Assembly (NCBI GenBank): GCA_001637315.1
Contig: LSZA01000017.1
Location: forward strand, 1-53,658
Length of the DNA stretch: 53,658 nucleotides
Reading direction: 5' to 3'
From: Phormidium willei BDU 130791
Lineage (GTDB): Bacteria > Cyanobacteriota > Cyanobacteriia > Cyanobacteriales > Geitlerinemataceae
Part shown: one piece after another, positions 18,929 through 27,798 of the stretch
Numbering within the stretch: the first letter of the stretch is position 1
How the letters are laid out: every line of letters begins with the position of its first letter
Position numbers and translations under genes: made by a program
The notes under the pieces: model-generated
Told to the model about the DNA's origin: nothing
The model's input: only the letters and a program-made list of their open reading frames with translations
Database searches by the model: none

Positions 18929-19140
18929 AATTGTACTTTGACTCAAACAGAACCTTGAACCCAGCCACAAACCACCGTCTCTCCGCCAATGCAGTGGGCT
19001 GGTAATCGTATTTTATCGATTTCCTAGGATTCCCTCCCAAGACTCCCTCGTCCCATCGAGTCAGCTTGCTATCCTAGAGGGGTGCATCGGCGGTTAGACC
19101 CACAAAATCCTTGCCCTTATCTTGACAGATTCAACAAAAT

Positions 19141-19722
19141 ATGATATACAAAGATGACCTAATGCGTGCGATCGCCGGACGAAACCGAGGACTCGCAGCC
19201 AGCGACACCGACAAAACCGCCATTCTCAGTGCGATCGCCCGGCTCGAAGACCGCAACCCCACCCCCCGACCCCTCGAAGCCCCAGCCCTCCTAGACGGCA
19301 ACTGGCGACTCCTCTACACCACCAGTCGCGAACTTCTCAACATCGACCGCTTCCCCTTCTACAACCTCGGGGACATCTACCAATGTATCCGCCTAGAAGA
19401 CCGCAAAATCTACAACATCGCCCAACTGCAAGGCCTCCCCTACCTCGACGGCCTCGTTAGCGTCGCCGCCCAATTCACCCCCACCTCCCCCGTCCGCGTT
19501 ACCGTCAAATTTCAGCGTTTCGTCGTCGGCCTGCAACGAGCCATCAACTACCGCAATCCCAACCAATTCATCGAAGCCTTAGAATCCCCACAAAAATTCC
19601 TAGCCCTCGACTCCCAAATCCAAACCGACCGCCAAGGCTGGCTCGACATCACCTATCTCGACGAAACCCTCCGTATCGGCCGAGGGAACGTCGGCAGCGT
19701 TTTTGTCCTCGCCAAAGCCTGA
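19141..19722 (+). CDS. PAP/fibrillin family protein (plastid lipid-associated)
   Basis: The 193-residue protein has the fibrillin signature. There is an N-terminal helix region, then LLDGNWRLLYTTSRELL (about 50-66), a middle beta-barrel part with YNIAQLQG, and a closing TYLDETLRIGRGNVGSVFVL. Cyanobacterial and plastid members bind lipophilic molecules in thylakoid or plastoglobule membranes and affect tolerance to high light; the exact ligand is unknown. The start ATG at 19141 lies in an AT-rich leader. The gene is divergent from the regulator gene and converges on the pentapeptide gene. Confidence 0.9.
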   Translation: MIYKDDLMRAIAGRNRGLAASDTDKTAILSAIARLEDRNPTPRPLEAPALLDGNWRLLYTTSRELLNIDRFPFYNLGDIYQCIRLEDRKIYNIAQLQGLPYLDGLVSVAAQFTPTSPVRVTVKFQRFVVGLQRAINYRNPNQFIEALESPQKFLALDSQIQTDRQGWLDITYLDETLRIGRGNVGSVFVLAKA

Positions 19723-19733
19723 ACCCAACCTCT

Positions 19734-19775
19734 AAACCTGGGGAATTAAACCTGGGGAATTAAACCTGAGGAATC
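19734..19775. repeat. 14-bp unit repeated three times between converging genes
   Basis: AAACCTGGGGAATT occurs at 19734-19747 and 19748-19761, with a two-base variant at 19762-19775. The array covers the stop codon of the pentapeptide-repeat gene, so that protein's last residues and stop are encoded by repeat units. Confidence 0.85.
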
Positions 19776-20824
19776 GTCGCCCCAGTGAGAACGGCATCCG
19801 TGAAATCGGCCCCCTCAATAATGGCATCGGTCAAATCCGCCTCCGTCAAATCCGCGCCTCGGAACAGGACTCCCCTCAAATCTGCCCCAGAGAAGCGCGT
19901 CCCCTGTAACTGCGCCGCCGTCAAATTAGCCCCAAACAAATAGCTATACGTCAAATTCGTCCCCCTCAACGACGCACCCATCAACAAAATTTCACTCAAC
20001 ACCGCCCCCTGAAGATTCGCCCCACTCAAATCCGCCCCCTGAAAATCGCCAAGATTCAACGCCGCCCCCGACAAGTCCGCGTCAGCCAAAATCGCACCGA
20101 CCGCAACCGCCCCCGTCAGTCGCCCCTCCGGGAGTCTCACCTCTGTTAAATCGGCATTGATGAGATTAGCCCGATTCAAATTCACGCCAAATCCCAAACT
20201 CCCCTGCAACGTCGCCTCACGCAAACTCGCTCCCTGGAAATTAGCCTGACTCCAGCGAACCTGCTGTAAATCCGCGCCGTTGAGGACCGCACTTCTAAAA
20301 TCAGTCCTGGCCAAATCGGCCCCAGCCAGATTGACATGATTTAAGCGCGCCGAGAGGAATTGCGCCCCCTGTAACTGCGCCCCCTCCAGATTGGCTCGTC
20401 CCAAACGGGCAAAGTTGAAGTTAGCCTGGGTTAGATTCGCCCCTTGCAACTGGGCCTGTCCTAATTGGCCCTCAACGACAGTGGCCCGACTCAAATTCGC
20501 CCCTTGTAAGTTCGTTTGAGTCAAAATCGCCCCCTCTAGGTTGGCCCCTTCTAGGTTGGCCCCCTCCAGGTTCGCCTGGTTGAGATTGGCGCCGCGCAAA
20601 TCGACTCCTTGCAATTGTGCCCCAGACAAGTCTGCATCTTCTAGGTCACAGCGGCGACAGGCCTGAGTCTCCTGAAGTTGCTCAAGATGACGACCACGAG
20701 CGCTATAGCCCGGCCTCGCCTCAATGCCGATGATGCCGCCGATGATGCCCAACATCAGCAATCCTACAGACCAACCATTCCAACGGAATACTCGTTTCAT
20801 TTTTATTCGTCTCATTTCTAACAT
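19760..20824 (-). CDS. Pentapeptide-repeat protein, membrane-anchored or exported
   Basis: The 354-residue protein has an N-terminal hydrophobic segment (about 18-34) and a CRRC pair near residue 56. Roughly 55 tandem A(D/N)LxX repeats follow to the end, predicting a right-handed quadrilateral beta-helix. Typical units are GANLEGANLEGAIL. Such proteins are abundant in cyanobacteria and their functions are mostly unknown. The start codon abuts the stop of pcxA (TAA then ATG), so the two are likely co-transcribed; an alternative start MKRVFRW is at 20800. Its 3' end has been remodelled by a 14-bp repeat. Confidence 0.88.
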   Translation of the reverse strand: MLEMRRIKMKRVFRWNGWSVGLLMLGIIGGIIGIEARPGYSARGRHLEQLQETQACRRCDLEDADLSGAQLQGVDLRGANLNQANLEGANLEGANLEGAILTQTNLQGANLSRATVVEGQLGQAQLQGANLTQANFNFARLGRANLEGAQLQGAQFLSARLNHVNLAGADLARTDFRSAVLNGADLQQVRWSQANFQGASLREATLQGSLGFGVNLNRANLINADLTEVRLPEGRLTGAVAVGAILADADLSGAALNLGDFQGADLSGANLQGAVLSEILLMGASLRGTNLTYSYLFGANLTAAQLQGTRFSGADLRGVLFRGADLTEADLTDAIIEGADFTDAVLTGATIPQV

Positions 20825-22303
20825 TTACTCATTCATATTGCGATAGGTCGCCACGGCTGAGGGTGAAATCCGATTGAGATAGCGGAAAATCCAGTATTTC
20901 ATCACCGTATCCAAAATCACCGGAAACGTCGCAATAAACATAAAGTTAAAATCTCGGCTTTCAGCTAAGCCAAAGTGATGAGAGACCCCTTCGAGGATGA
21001 TTTCCCAACCGTGGGGGGAGTGGTAGCCCACGAAAATATCCGTAAAGAGAATAATAATGAAGGCTTTCGCACTATCACTGAGTCCATAAATTAGGTCATC
21101 AATAAAAGATTTGACGATCGCAATCTCCCGTTTACTATTCATCAACACCAAAATAAAGGCGCCCAATGAACAGAGGTCAGCCGCCACATTTTGCAGGGCA
21201 TTATTACTCATATTCTGATATTTACGAGCAATCTCACGGGCTTCTTCAGATACTTGAGCCTCAAACTCTTCCTCTGACAAGTTGGGGGCGGAGCCAATCG
21301 CCATCCGAAATCGGAGTCGCTCTTCGTAGTGATTCAACTCCTGATAGGCTTCTTCTTCAAAATCGGGATTAATAAATAGTTCAATTTGCTCATAGAAATA
21401 CTCATTATAAATCGGGCGAATAATGAGATTTTTGGAGACTTGATGAGTCAAAAGCGGAACTAGAATTAACAATAAAATAAACTTAAGGGAAATAACAGTT
21501 TTGCTTTTATAGTAGCGAAACTTCTCAACAACATCGTCTTCAGCTCTCGGATCAAGTTCTTCTTTAATTCGATTGATCGTTCTCAGGATCGAGCGGGGTA
21601 ACAAACTCGCTTGCCCTGAGATAGATTCTACGTCACTAGCGGTATTGACGCGAGATGTACGGGCTGTTTTAAAATCATCGCGCCAGTTGCGAGTGGGACG
21701 GCTGGCCCCTTGATTAAACCGATCCGAGAGATCCTGAAACGGCTCAGAATCGTTCTGAGCGTTGGAGGAAAACCGGTTCGCTGACTGTCCAGACGGACGG
21801 TTGCCTTGTAAGGGTTTGGGGTTGGTGCGAGGTTGAGCCTCCAAAGGAGGACTGGCCGCCGATGAGGGGGGTTGAGAAAAATACTTCCCAGCAATCTCAT
21901 CGATGATTTTCAGCTTTTTAAGATTCTCTGAAAATTGATAGGTGTCATCAGGAGAATAACGAGATTTCGAGTCATCAGTAGCTTGTAATTGAATCGGCCC
22001 GATCGCAGAAGAAGAACGGGTAATCCAATCGAGAGTGCTGCGGCTGGCCCGAAACTCGCGTAGGCGGCGTTGGATGATGTCGAGGTTGCGATCGCGTTCC
22101 GCTTTAAGTTGTCCCCATTCGAGGGACGTATAGCGATCGCCCTCGCCGGTCATTTTCTCTCCCTGGAAATACTGCTGTTCGAGCCGCTGTAGGGTCAAGG
22201 CCGCCTCATAGGCAGCATTCAAGGCTCGCTCAGGAGTCTTGAAATACCAACGGCGTACACGACGCAATAGGCCAAATCGGCCAGACGAGTCTGAGTTTTG
22301 CAT
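20825..22303 (-). CDS. pcxA: Proton extrusion protein PcxA (CemA/CotA family)
   Basis: PcxA, the homolog of chloroplast CemA, is an inner-membrane protein needed for light-induced Na+-dependent proton extrusion. The 492-residue protein has a long variable N-terminal cytoplasmic region (about 1-265) beginning with WYFKTPERALNAAYEAAL. Four TM segments follow, including LKFILLLILVPLLTHQV and AKAFIIILFTDIFVGYH. The ending RISPSAVATYRNMNE is characteristic. It is the first gene of a pair with the pentapeptide-repeat gene, and it is divergent from the P-loop gene at 22469. Confidence 0.93.
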   Translation of the reverse strand: MQNSDSSGRFGLLRRVRRWYFKTPERALNAAYEAALTLQRLEQQYFQGEKMTGEGDRYTSLEWGQLKAERDRNLDIIQRRLREFRASRSTLDWITRSSSAIGPIQLQATDDSKSRYSPDDTYQFSENLKKLKIIDEIAGKYFSQPPSSAASPPLEAQPRTNPKPLQGNRPSGQSANRFSSNAQNDSEPFQDLSDRFNQGASRPTRNWRDDFKTARTSRVNTASDVESISGQASLLPRSILRTINRIKEELDPRAEDDVVEKFRYYKSKTVISLKFILLLILVPLLTHQVSKNLIIRPIYNEYFYEQIELFINPDFEEEAYQELNHYEERLRFRMAIGSAPNLSEEEFEAQVSEEAREIARKYQNMSNNALQNVAADLCSLGAFILVLMNSKREIAIVKSFIDDLIYGLSDSAKAFIIILFTDIFVGYHSPHGWEIILEGVSHHFGLAESRDFNFMFIATFPVILDTVMKYWIFRYLNRISPSAVATYRNMNE

Positions 22304-22468
22304 AGTTCAAACACACAAGAGTGAGCCGAATGAAATGACGTCAACCTCACTGGAAGAGGGTTCCCGGCTATTGAGCCTTTATGGAGCGTTCAGGGTTAGA
22401 GTCGATTGCCAGATCGGCCCGTTTCCGGGGTCGAGTAGCATGGTAGCAAATCTAATCGAGGTTGATCG

Positions 22469-24616
22469 GTGTCGTCTCAATCAATTTGGCTTTGGGGGTC
22501 GAGTCGCTGTGGCAAAACCAACTATCTGATTCAACAGGTGGTTCAGTGGCTTGAGGAGTTCAGCCAGACCAATTCTCCCCCATCTCTGACCCCCCTCCCA
22601 ACGGCCAGTTCAATTTTAGTCTTGACCGCGACGGGGGAAACCCGTTTACGGCTGACTGATGCCTTAGTGCGGGCCACTGGTGGACGAGGGGCCGTCACCG
22701 TGACGACTCCCCTCGGCTTTTTCGAGCAAGAGGTGAGCTTATTTTGGGCCTTACTGGCTCAAAAACTGAGCATTCCCGTGGCTATCCCCGTCCGCCTACG
22801 TCCAGAAACCGAACAGATGTTGGCCCGACAACTCTGGGAGGCCCAATTACCCGAAGGGGGATTACCCAGCCTAGGACCAACGGTGACGAAGCAAGTTCGC
22901 CGTAGCTTAGATCTACTGCAACTGGCCGCCGCCGCCGGTTATCCCTGTGAGGCCATTGGTGAACGGCTGCATCAGGGTTTGGCCCCGGAGATACTGGCTG
23001 AGGGAGAGGCGGAGGCCATTCAGGAGTTGCTGTTAACGTGGCGAGAGTGGTGTTGGCAACGAGGACTACTCACCTATGGTCTCATCCTAGAACTCTATTG
23101 GCGCTATCTGTTGCCCGATCCTCAGTATCAGCTTCAGTTGCGACGGCGATTTTTGGCGGTGGCGGCTGATGATGTGGATGATTATCCGGGGATTTGCCAC
23201 GAGTTGTTTGAGATGTTTCTGAGTTTGCCCCGTCCAGGACTGTTTACTTTTAATCCTGAGGGTAAGATTCGTCTGGGACTGAATGCAGACCCGGATCGGT
23301 TGGAAGACATCTGTGGATGCTGTGAGCAAGTGATTGATTTGGATTCACAGCGGCCCCAGTCACCGGCCCAGTCACCGGGATTACTGGCTGAGTTGGCTGA
23401 ACCGATGCTGGAGTTGGCTTTGAATCCCACCTATTTGATGCAGCTTCCGGCGTCGGTTCCCTCCTTGGAGACGGTGACCCGATCGCAGCTGTTGCGACGG
23501 GTGGGACAAGAGATTGCCGAGATTGTGCAACAGCGGGGGGTGAGTCCGGCGGAGATTGCGATTATTGCGCCGGGGTTGGATGCGATCGCCCGCTACAGTC
23601 TGCGCCATATTTTAGAGGGCTATGGTATCCCGGTGCATCCGCTACAGGCGCAACGACCCCTGATTAGTCAACCCCAAGTTCGCGCGGTGTTAACTCTCTT
23701 ACCGTTTTTCTATGGCGGTTTGGGACGACGGATTAACCGGGATTTGGTGGCCGAAATGTTGGTGATACTGTCGCGAAATCCGTTACAGGGTGAGGAGATC
23801 GAGGAGGATGAGAGCTTACCATTTCGCTTCAGGCTCGATCTCGATCCGGTACGGGGAGGCTTGCTGGCCGATGCCTGTTATCAGCCGAATCCTGATTGGC
23901 CGCAATTGTTGCCGGCTCAGCGGTTTCCCGGTTGCGATCGCCTCGGCTACCGGGCCACTGTCGCTTATGAGACGATTCGTGATTGGATTGAGGGGATGCG
24001 ATCGCAGCTTCATGGAGCCACTCCCCTCTCGCCGCTGGTGGTCTTAGATCGTATTGTCAATGATTTTCTTTGGTATCCGGATTTAGCGGACGACCAACGC
24101 CAGGCCCTGCGGGAACTCCTGGAAACGGCGGCCCATTTTTGGCAAGTGGAGGAGCGCGTCGGCGGCGATCGTCCCGCCGCTGCGGCGGTAGGCGAGTTTC
24201 TCAGTCTGCTGCAAACGGGAACGGTCACGGCTAATCCTTACCCCCTCAAACAGCGACATCCCCCAGCCGTTACGCTCAGTACTATCTATCAATATCGCAG
24301 TCATCGCCTGAGCCATCGTTGGCATTTCTGGCTCGATATTGGTTCCCCCCTCTGGCTGCAAGGGGGAGCAGCGGTCTTGTTTGCGGCGCCCATTTTCGAG
24401 CGATCGCGGTCTCTCCCTTATGACGCGGAAGCTCGTCAACAGGATGATGAAGCACGTCTCAAACGGATTCTCAAAGACTTACTGGCCCGAGTCGACGAAC
24501 AAGTGGTTCTCTGTCACAGTGACCTCGCGGTCAATGGCCAGGAGCAAACTGGCCCTCTACTTGCTCTGGCTAACGCCTCTGTCTCTATCAACGAGCTGGC
24601 CCTGAGATCCCCCTAG
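22469..24616 (+). CDS. P-loop protein resembling a UvrD/AddB-type helicase, conserved in cyanobacteria
   Basis: The 715-residue protein begins WLWGSSRCGKTNYLI, a Walker-A-like loop (GxxxxGKT). It continues with a region resembling superfamily I helicase or AddB proteins: LVLTATGETRLRLTDAL near 50-66, and IAIIAPGLDAIARYSLRHIL near 365-384, which resembles the C-terminal RecA fold of UvrD relatives. The end LAVNGQEQTGPLL is also conserved in cyanobacterial homologs as I recall them. I see no clean DExx box, so helicase activity is uncertain. The start is GTG at 22469. Role in recombination or repair is inference. Confidence 0.65.
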   Translation: MSSQSIWLWGSSRCGKTNYLIQQVVQWLEEFSQTNSPPSLTPLPTASSILVLTATGETRLRLTDALVRATGGRGAVTVTTPLGFFEQEVSLFWALLAQKLSIPVAIPVRLRPETEQMLARQLWEAQLPEGGLPSLGPTVTKQVRRSLDLLQLAAAAGYPCEAIGERLHQGLAPEILAEGEAEAIQELLLTWREWCWQRGLLTYGLILELYWRYLLPDPQYQLQLRRRFLAVAADDVDDYPGICHELFEMFLSLPRPGLFTFNPEGKIRLGLNADPDRLEDICGCCEQVIDLDSQRPQSPAQSPGLLAELAEPMLELALNPTYLMQLPASVPSLETVTRSQLLRRVGQEIAEIVQQRGVSPAEIAIIAPGLDAIARYSLRHILEGYGIPVHPLQAQRPLISQPQVRAVLTLLPFFYGGLGRRINRDLVAEMLVILSRNPLQGEEIEEDESLPFRFRLDLDPVRGGLLADACYQPNPDWPQLLPAQRFPGCDRLGYRATVAYETIRDWIEGMRSQLHGATPLSPLVVLDRIVNDFLWYPDLADDQRQALRELLETAAHFWQVEERVGGDRPAAAAVGEFLSLLQTGTVTANPYPLKQRHPPAVTLSTIYQYRSHRLSHRWHFWLDIGSPLWLQGGAAVLFAAPIFERSRSLPYDAEARQQDDEARLKRILKDLLARVDEQVVLCHSDLAVNGQEQTGPLLALANASVSINELALRSP

Positions 24617-25017
24617 ACTCATGACACTGGACATGGCCAATTGATGGACTATACTGGCCATATCCTCACTGAAACATCTTAGGGTAAAACATGAGGTAAA
24701 AAAAATCTATAACTACAAAAAAATAAAGACAGATACTACCTTGGATTGACTCAATAACAGGCCCAGTTGAGACTTGAGGTGGCTGATACGTCAATCAGCT
24801 CAAACGCCGATTTGCCTGACTTGAGACCCCAAAAACGCCATCAATCTAGTAATCTTGGTAACATTTTCAGCCACCCAGGTGTTCTCGCTCGTTCCAAAAT
24901 CAGTCAAATTGCAAGTTCATAATTTTTTAAATTTATTATTGGTTAATCCCGCCCCACTTTCAAAAAAAGCGGTTATAATCGCTGTGTCTAACACTGGTTT
25001 TTGTGAGGAATTTATAG
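24617..25017 (+). promoter_or_regulatory. Intergenic region with probable promoter of the first secreted paralog
   Basis: This 400-bp AT-rich gap contains no gene. A perfect -10 hexamer TATAAT lies at 24974-24979, about 40 nt before the ATG at 25018, and GAGG lies about 10 nt before the start. No clear -35 hexamer is spaced correctly from it. Confidence 0.5.
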
Positions 25018-25437
25018 ATGAAACTAACCCAAATTGGAGCCTCAGCCGTTGCGTTGAGCCTGGTTTCTCTGAGTGTTTTAGGTCTCAAAGCCTCCGTCAA
25101 TGCTGCCTCTGTCGATGAACGTGAGACCACCTTGGAACTGGCCCAAGTTGGTAACCGTCCTGGAGATGTCTGTCGTCGGGTTCGTGGTGAGGGACTCACC
25201 CTCTACGCTGATACAACGATGAGTTCGCGGGAAATTGTTTCGATGTTTCCCAACGAACAAGTCAACATGATTCGCAGTCCCTTTCAGGGTGTTGATGGCG
25301 AGTTATGGGTTGAAGTGGAGGATTCCGTGGGCAATATCGGCTTTATGCGGGCCGAAGTCCGGGGTGCTGCGGGGGGTTCGAGACAGTCTACGCTGGTCTA
25401 TTGTCCCGGTGGTAGCGCCTTCCCTGTGACGTGGTAA
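25018..25437 (+). CDS. Secreted small protein, SH3-like fold suspected (paralog 1)
   Basis: The 139-residue protein has a signal peptide ending near residue 30 (SVNAA). The mature part is about 105 residues with GDVCRRVRG, NEQVNMIR, EDSVGNIGFMRAEVRG, STLVYC and a terminal FPVTW. The order of short beta-like segments and the LYADTTMSSREI stretch resemble bacterial SH3 domains. Two conserved cysteines could form a periplasmic disulfide. A close paralog lies at 27257; an IS66 element separates them. Function is unknown. Confidence 0.75.
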   Translation: MKLTQIGASAVALSLVSLSVLGLKASVNAASVDERETTLELAQVGNRPGDVCRRVRGEGLTLYADTTMSSREIVSMFPNEQVNMIRSPFQGVDGELWVEVEDSVGNIGFMRAEVRGAAGGSRQSTLVYCPGGSAFPVTW

Positions 25438-25469
25438 ACCCTGTCTGAGGCGGACGAGGTTAAGATGAC

Positions 25470-25520
25470 CCCCCAAGTGTCTGAAGCGGAACAGTTCCGT
25501 CTCGGACGCTTGGGGGTGTT
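25470..25520 (+). terminator. Terminator-like hairpin after secreted paralog 1
   Basis: CCCCCAAGTGTC (25470-25481) pairs with GACGCTTGGGGG (25505-25516) through 12 pairs including one G-U. It is followed by TGTTGATTTT. Confidence 0.7.
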
Positions 25521-25570
25521 GATTTTGGTCAACAAAAACGGGAGTTATGGGGCGAAATCACGAAAAAACG

Positions 25571-27063
25571 GTAACCATTCAGGGGGGTATGGTGTAAACT
25601 GGGGGACATGGAAGAGAGCATAACCATAGGTGGCATCAAGATTCCTCGCGCTGACTGGGAAAAGACCCCAGAAAGCGTGAAAAATTTGGTGAGGAATCAA
25701 GAGCAACGAATCGCAGCTATCGAAGAACGTCTAGGACTCAACGCCTCAAACAGCTCCATCCCCCCCTCAAAGCAACCCCCCCAAGCGAAATCGGAGAAGA
25801 AAGACAAAGGAAGCGGACGTAAACGGGGAGGGCAAAAAGGACACAAAGGATTTGGACGACACTTATACGAACCGAGCCAGTGCAGTGAGATTATTGAGCA
25901 TCAACCCGAGACCTGCCAGCATTGCCAAACCCCTCTAACCGGAGAAGACCCCCAGCCGTACCGGCATCAGATTGTAGAAATTCCCCCAGTCAAGCCAGTG
26001 GTAACGGAACACCGACTTCACGCCTTGACCTGTCAGTGCTGCGGTCAAACCACTCGCGCCCAATTGCCCGAGGACTTGAACTCCAGTGGTTATGGAGAGC
26101 GTCTCCAAAGTCTAGTCGCCCTGCTGAGCGGAGCCTATCGTCTCAGCCACAATCAAGTCAAAACCCTGATGGCAGACTTGTGGCAAGTGCACCTGAGTAC
26201 GGGGACGGTCAACCGTATCCGTCAACGAGTCACTCAGCAACTGAGCCAGGTCGTCAATGAAGCCCGAGCCTATGTCATGGCCAGTGACCAGGCGAACGTG
26301 GATGAAACTAGCTGGAGTCAAAACAACGGTGATGGCAACAATCCCGAAAACCGCTTGGGCTGGTTGTGGGTGGCAGTGGTGTGCCAAGTGGCGGTCTATC
26401 AAGTCAGCCTCAGCCGGGGTCGCGGCAGCCTCAACGCCTTATTAGGAGAGAATTTTGCCGGTGTAGTCACCAGTGACCGTTATGGGGTCTACAAACAATT
26501 TCGGGTCGAGCAACGACAAGTCTGTTGGGCCCACTTAATACGAGACCTGCAACGGATAGCTCAACGCAGTGGGGTCTCCAAGGAGATTGGTGAAGCTCTG
26601 CTGAAACAAGCTCGGCGTCTGTTCCGTTGGTGGCACCGAGTGCGGGATGGAACCTTATCAATGGAGTTATTCAAGGCCGCCGTGGCAAGGTTGCGTCACA
26701 GGTTTCACCAGTTGCTCACTGAAGCGGCTAGCCTTTGTGATTCGAGCCGAGAGCGAACACCCTTGGCCCGAACTGCACGCACCTGCCAGGAAATTTTAAA
26801 GATTGAGCCAGCCTTGTGGACGTTTGTTGAGGTCGAATCGGTTGAGCCGACCAACAATGCAGCCGAGCGCGCTTTACGCACGGCGGTCATTTGGCGTGAC
26901 TTGAGTTATGGCTCCTGGTCTCGTGCGGGCAGTGAGTTTGTCGAACGCTTGCTGACGGTGGTCACATCTTTACGGTTGCAGGAACGCCCGGTGTTGGATT
27001 TCTTGATTCAGGTTTTGCGTTCTGAGCCGGTCTCTCTCCTCCCGCTACCCCCTGAATAGTTAC
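25571..27063 (+). mobile_element. Complete IS66-family insertion sequence with 8-bp target duplication
   Basis: The terminal inverted repeats are GTAACCATTCAGGGGGGTA at 25571-25589 and, inverted, TACCCCCTGAATAGTTAC at 27046-27063. They match except for one mismatch and one extra G. The element is flanked by an exact 8-bp direct repeat AAAAAACG at 25563-25570 and 27064-27071, the target-site length usual for IS66. It encodes only the large DDE transposase (tnpC-type), as in the ISBst12-like subgroup, without the small accessory genes. The intact ends and exact duplication suggest a fairly recent insertion. Confidence 0.93.
25608..27059 (+). CDS. IS66-family transposase (TnpC type)
   Basis: The 483-residue transposase has an N-terminal leucine-zipper-like region with IAAIEERLGLNASNSSIPPS and a basic linker (RKRGGQKGHKG). 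A zinc-finger part has CQHCQTP and CQCCGQT. The catalytic core has DDE residues in NVDETSW, TSDRYGVY and NNAAERALR. Length fits full-length TnpC. The stop codon lies inside the right terminal repeat. It reads in the same direction as both flanking secreted-protein genes. Confidence 0.95.
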   Translation: MEESITIGGIKIPRADWEKTPESVKNLVRNQEQRIAAIEERLGLNASNSSIPPSKQPPQAKSEKKDKGSGRKRGGQKGHKGFGRHLYEPSQCSEIIEHQPETCQHCQTPLTGEDPQPYRHQIVEIPPVKPVVTEHRLHALTCQCCGQTTRAQLPEDLNSSGYGERLQSLVALLSGAYRLSHNQVKTLMADLWQVHLSTGTVNRIRQRVTQQLSQVVNEARAYVMASDQANVDETSWSQNNGDGNNPENRLGWLWVAVVCQVAVYQVSLSRGRGSLNALLGENFAGVVTSDRYGVYKQFRVEQRQVCWAHLIRDLQRIAQRSGVSKEIGEALLKQARRLFRWWHRVRDGTLSMELFKAAVARLRHRFHQLLTEAASLCDSSRERTPLARTARTCQEILKIEPALWTFVEVESVEPTNNAAERALRTAVIWRDLSYGSWSRAGSEFVERLLTVVTSLRLQERPVLDFLIQVLRSEPVSLLPLPPE

Positions 27064-27209
27064 AAAAAACGAGTGTTTGAGAAGAATAAAATTCTTAAAA
27101 TTCAAAATTTACCGAGTTTACACCCAAAATACGTACGCTAGCGCCATCCAATGCCAAGACTGAGACGTTTAACTTTCTTGACAGACGGCAGAATCGGAAA
27201 AAGTTGGTC

Positions 27210-27215
27210 TATAAT
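27210..27215 (+). promoter_or_regulatory. Probable -10 element of secreted paralog 2
   Basis: TATAAT at 27210-27215, about 40 nt before the start. A TTGACA occurs at 27178-27183 but the 26-bp spacing is too long for a standard pair. The position mirrors the TATAAT of paralog 1. Confidence 0.45.
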
Positions 27216-27256
27216 TCCTCTGTAAGTCACTGGTACACCTTGAGGAGTTGAACAGA

Positions 27257-27682
27257 ATGAAATTGAATCGTCTTAGTGCCTCCGCTGCATTGCTCGGCAT
27301 TGTCTCGCTGACGGCTGCGGGTCTAAAAGCCCCCACGAACGCTGCCCCCCTGGGTGAGTCGTTCGGTTCGTCGGAACTGGCCCAACGGATTGGCGATCGC
27401 CCTGGAGACACCTGCCGTCGAGTTCGGGGTGCAAACGTTCTCTACACAGAACCCGATATGAACTCGAGCGAAATCGCGAATATGCTGCCTAACGAGCAGG
27501 TCAACATGATTCGCAACGCTTTCGTCGGTAATGATGGCGGGATGTGGTTTGAACTCGAGGATTCCGTCGGGAACATGGGCTATATGCCCGCTGAAGCTCG
27601 CATGACTCCCGGTGGTCCGTTAGAATCGACTCTCGTCTATTGCTCTGGACAAGGTCCGTCTACCTTCCCCGTCACCTGGTAG
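27257..27682 (+). CDS. Secreted small protein, SH3-like fold suspected (paralog 2)
   Basis: The 141-residue product is a paralog of the protein at 25018. It shares GD(T)CRRVRG, NEQVNMIR, LEDSVGN(M)GYM, ESTLVYC and the terminal FPVTW, and has a signal peptide ending near NAAP. I chose the ATG at 27257 because AGGAG lies 9 nt before it; the frame also opens at a TTG at 27248. Before the IS66 insertion the two genes would have been about 300 bp apart, consistent with a tandem duplication. A strong hairpin follows. Confidence 0.78.
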   Translation: MKLNRLSASAALLGIVSLTAAGLKAPTNAAPLGESFGSSELAQRIGDRPGDTCRRVRGANVLYTEPDMNSSEIANMLPNEQVNMIRNAFVGNDGGMWFELEDSVGNMGYMPAEARMTPGGPLESTLVYCSGQGPSTFPVTW

Positions 27683-27714
27683 GAGCGCGATCGCTAGCCG
27701 TCGGTTAGTACCAG

Positions 27715-27753
27715 CCCCGTCTTTTGATGTGATGTCAGAGACGGGGTTTGTTT
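27715..27753 (+). terminator. Terminator after secreted paralog 2
   Basis: CCCCGTCT (27715-27722) pairs with AGACGGGG (27739-27746), followed by TTTGTTTG. It lies between converging genes. Confidence 0.75.
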
Positions 27754-27759
27754 GATGGC

Positions 27760-27793
27760 GAGGGAACAGGGAATAGGGAATAGGGAACAGGAA
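27760..27793. repeat. Heptamer array (GGGAACA/GGGAATA type)
   Basis: Four to five copies of a GGGAAYA heptamer lie between the terminator and the SLH gene. Matching arrays occur near 36187, 40905, 41492 and 52680, so this is a dispersed short tandem repeat (STRR) family. Confidence 0.8.
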
Positions 27794-27798
27794 CGACT

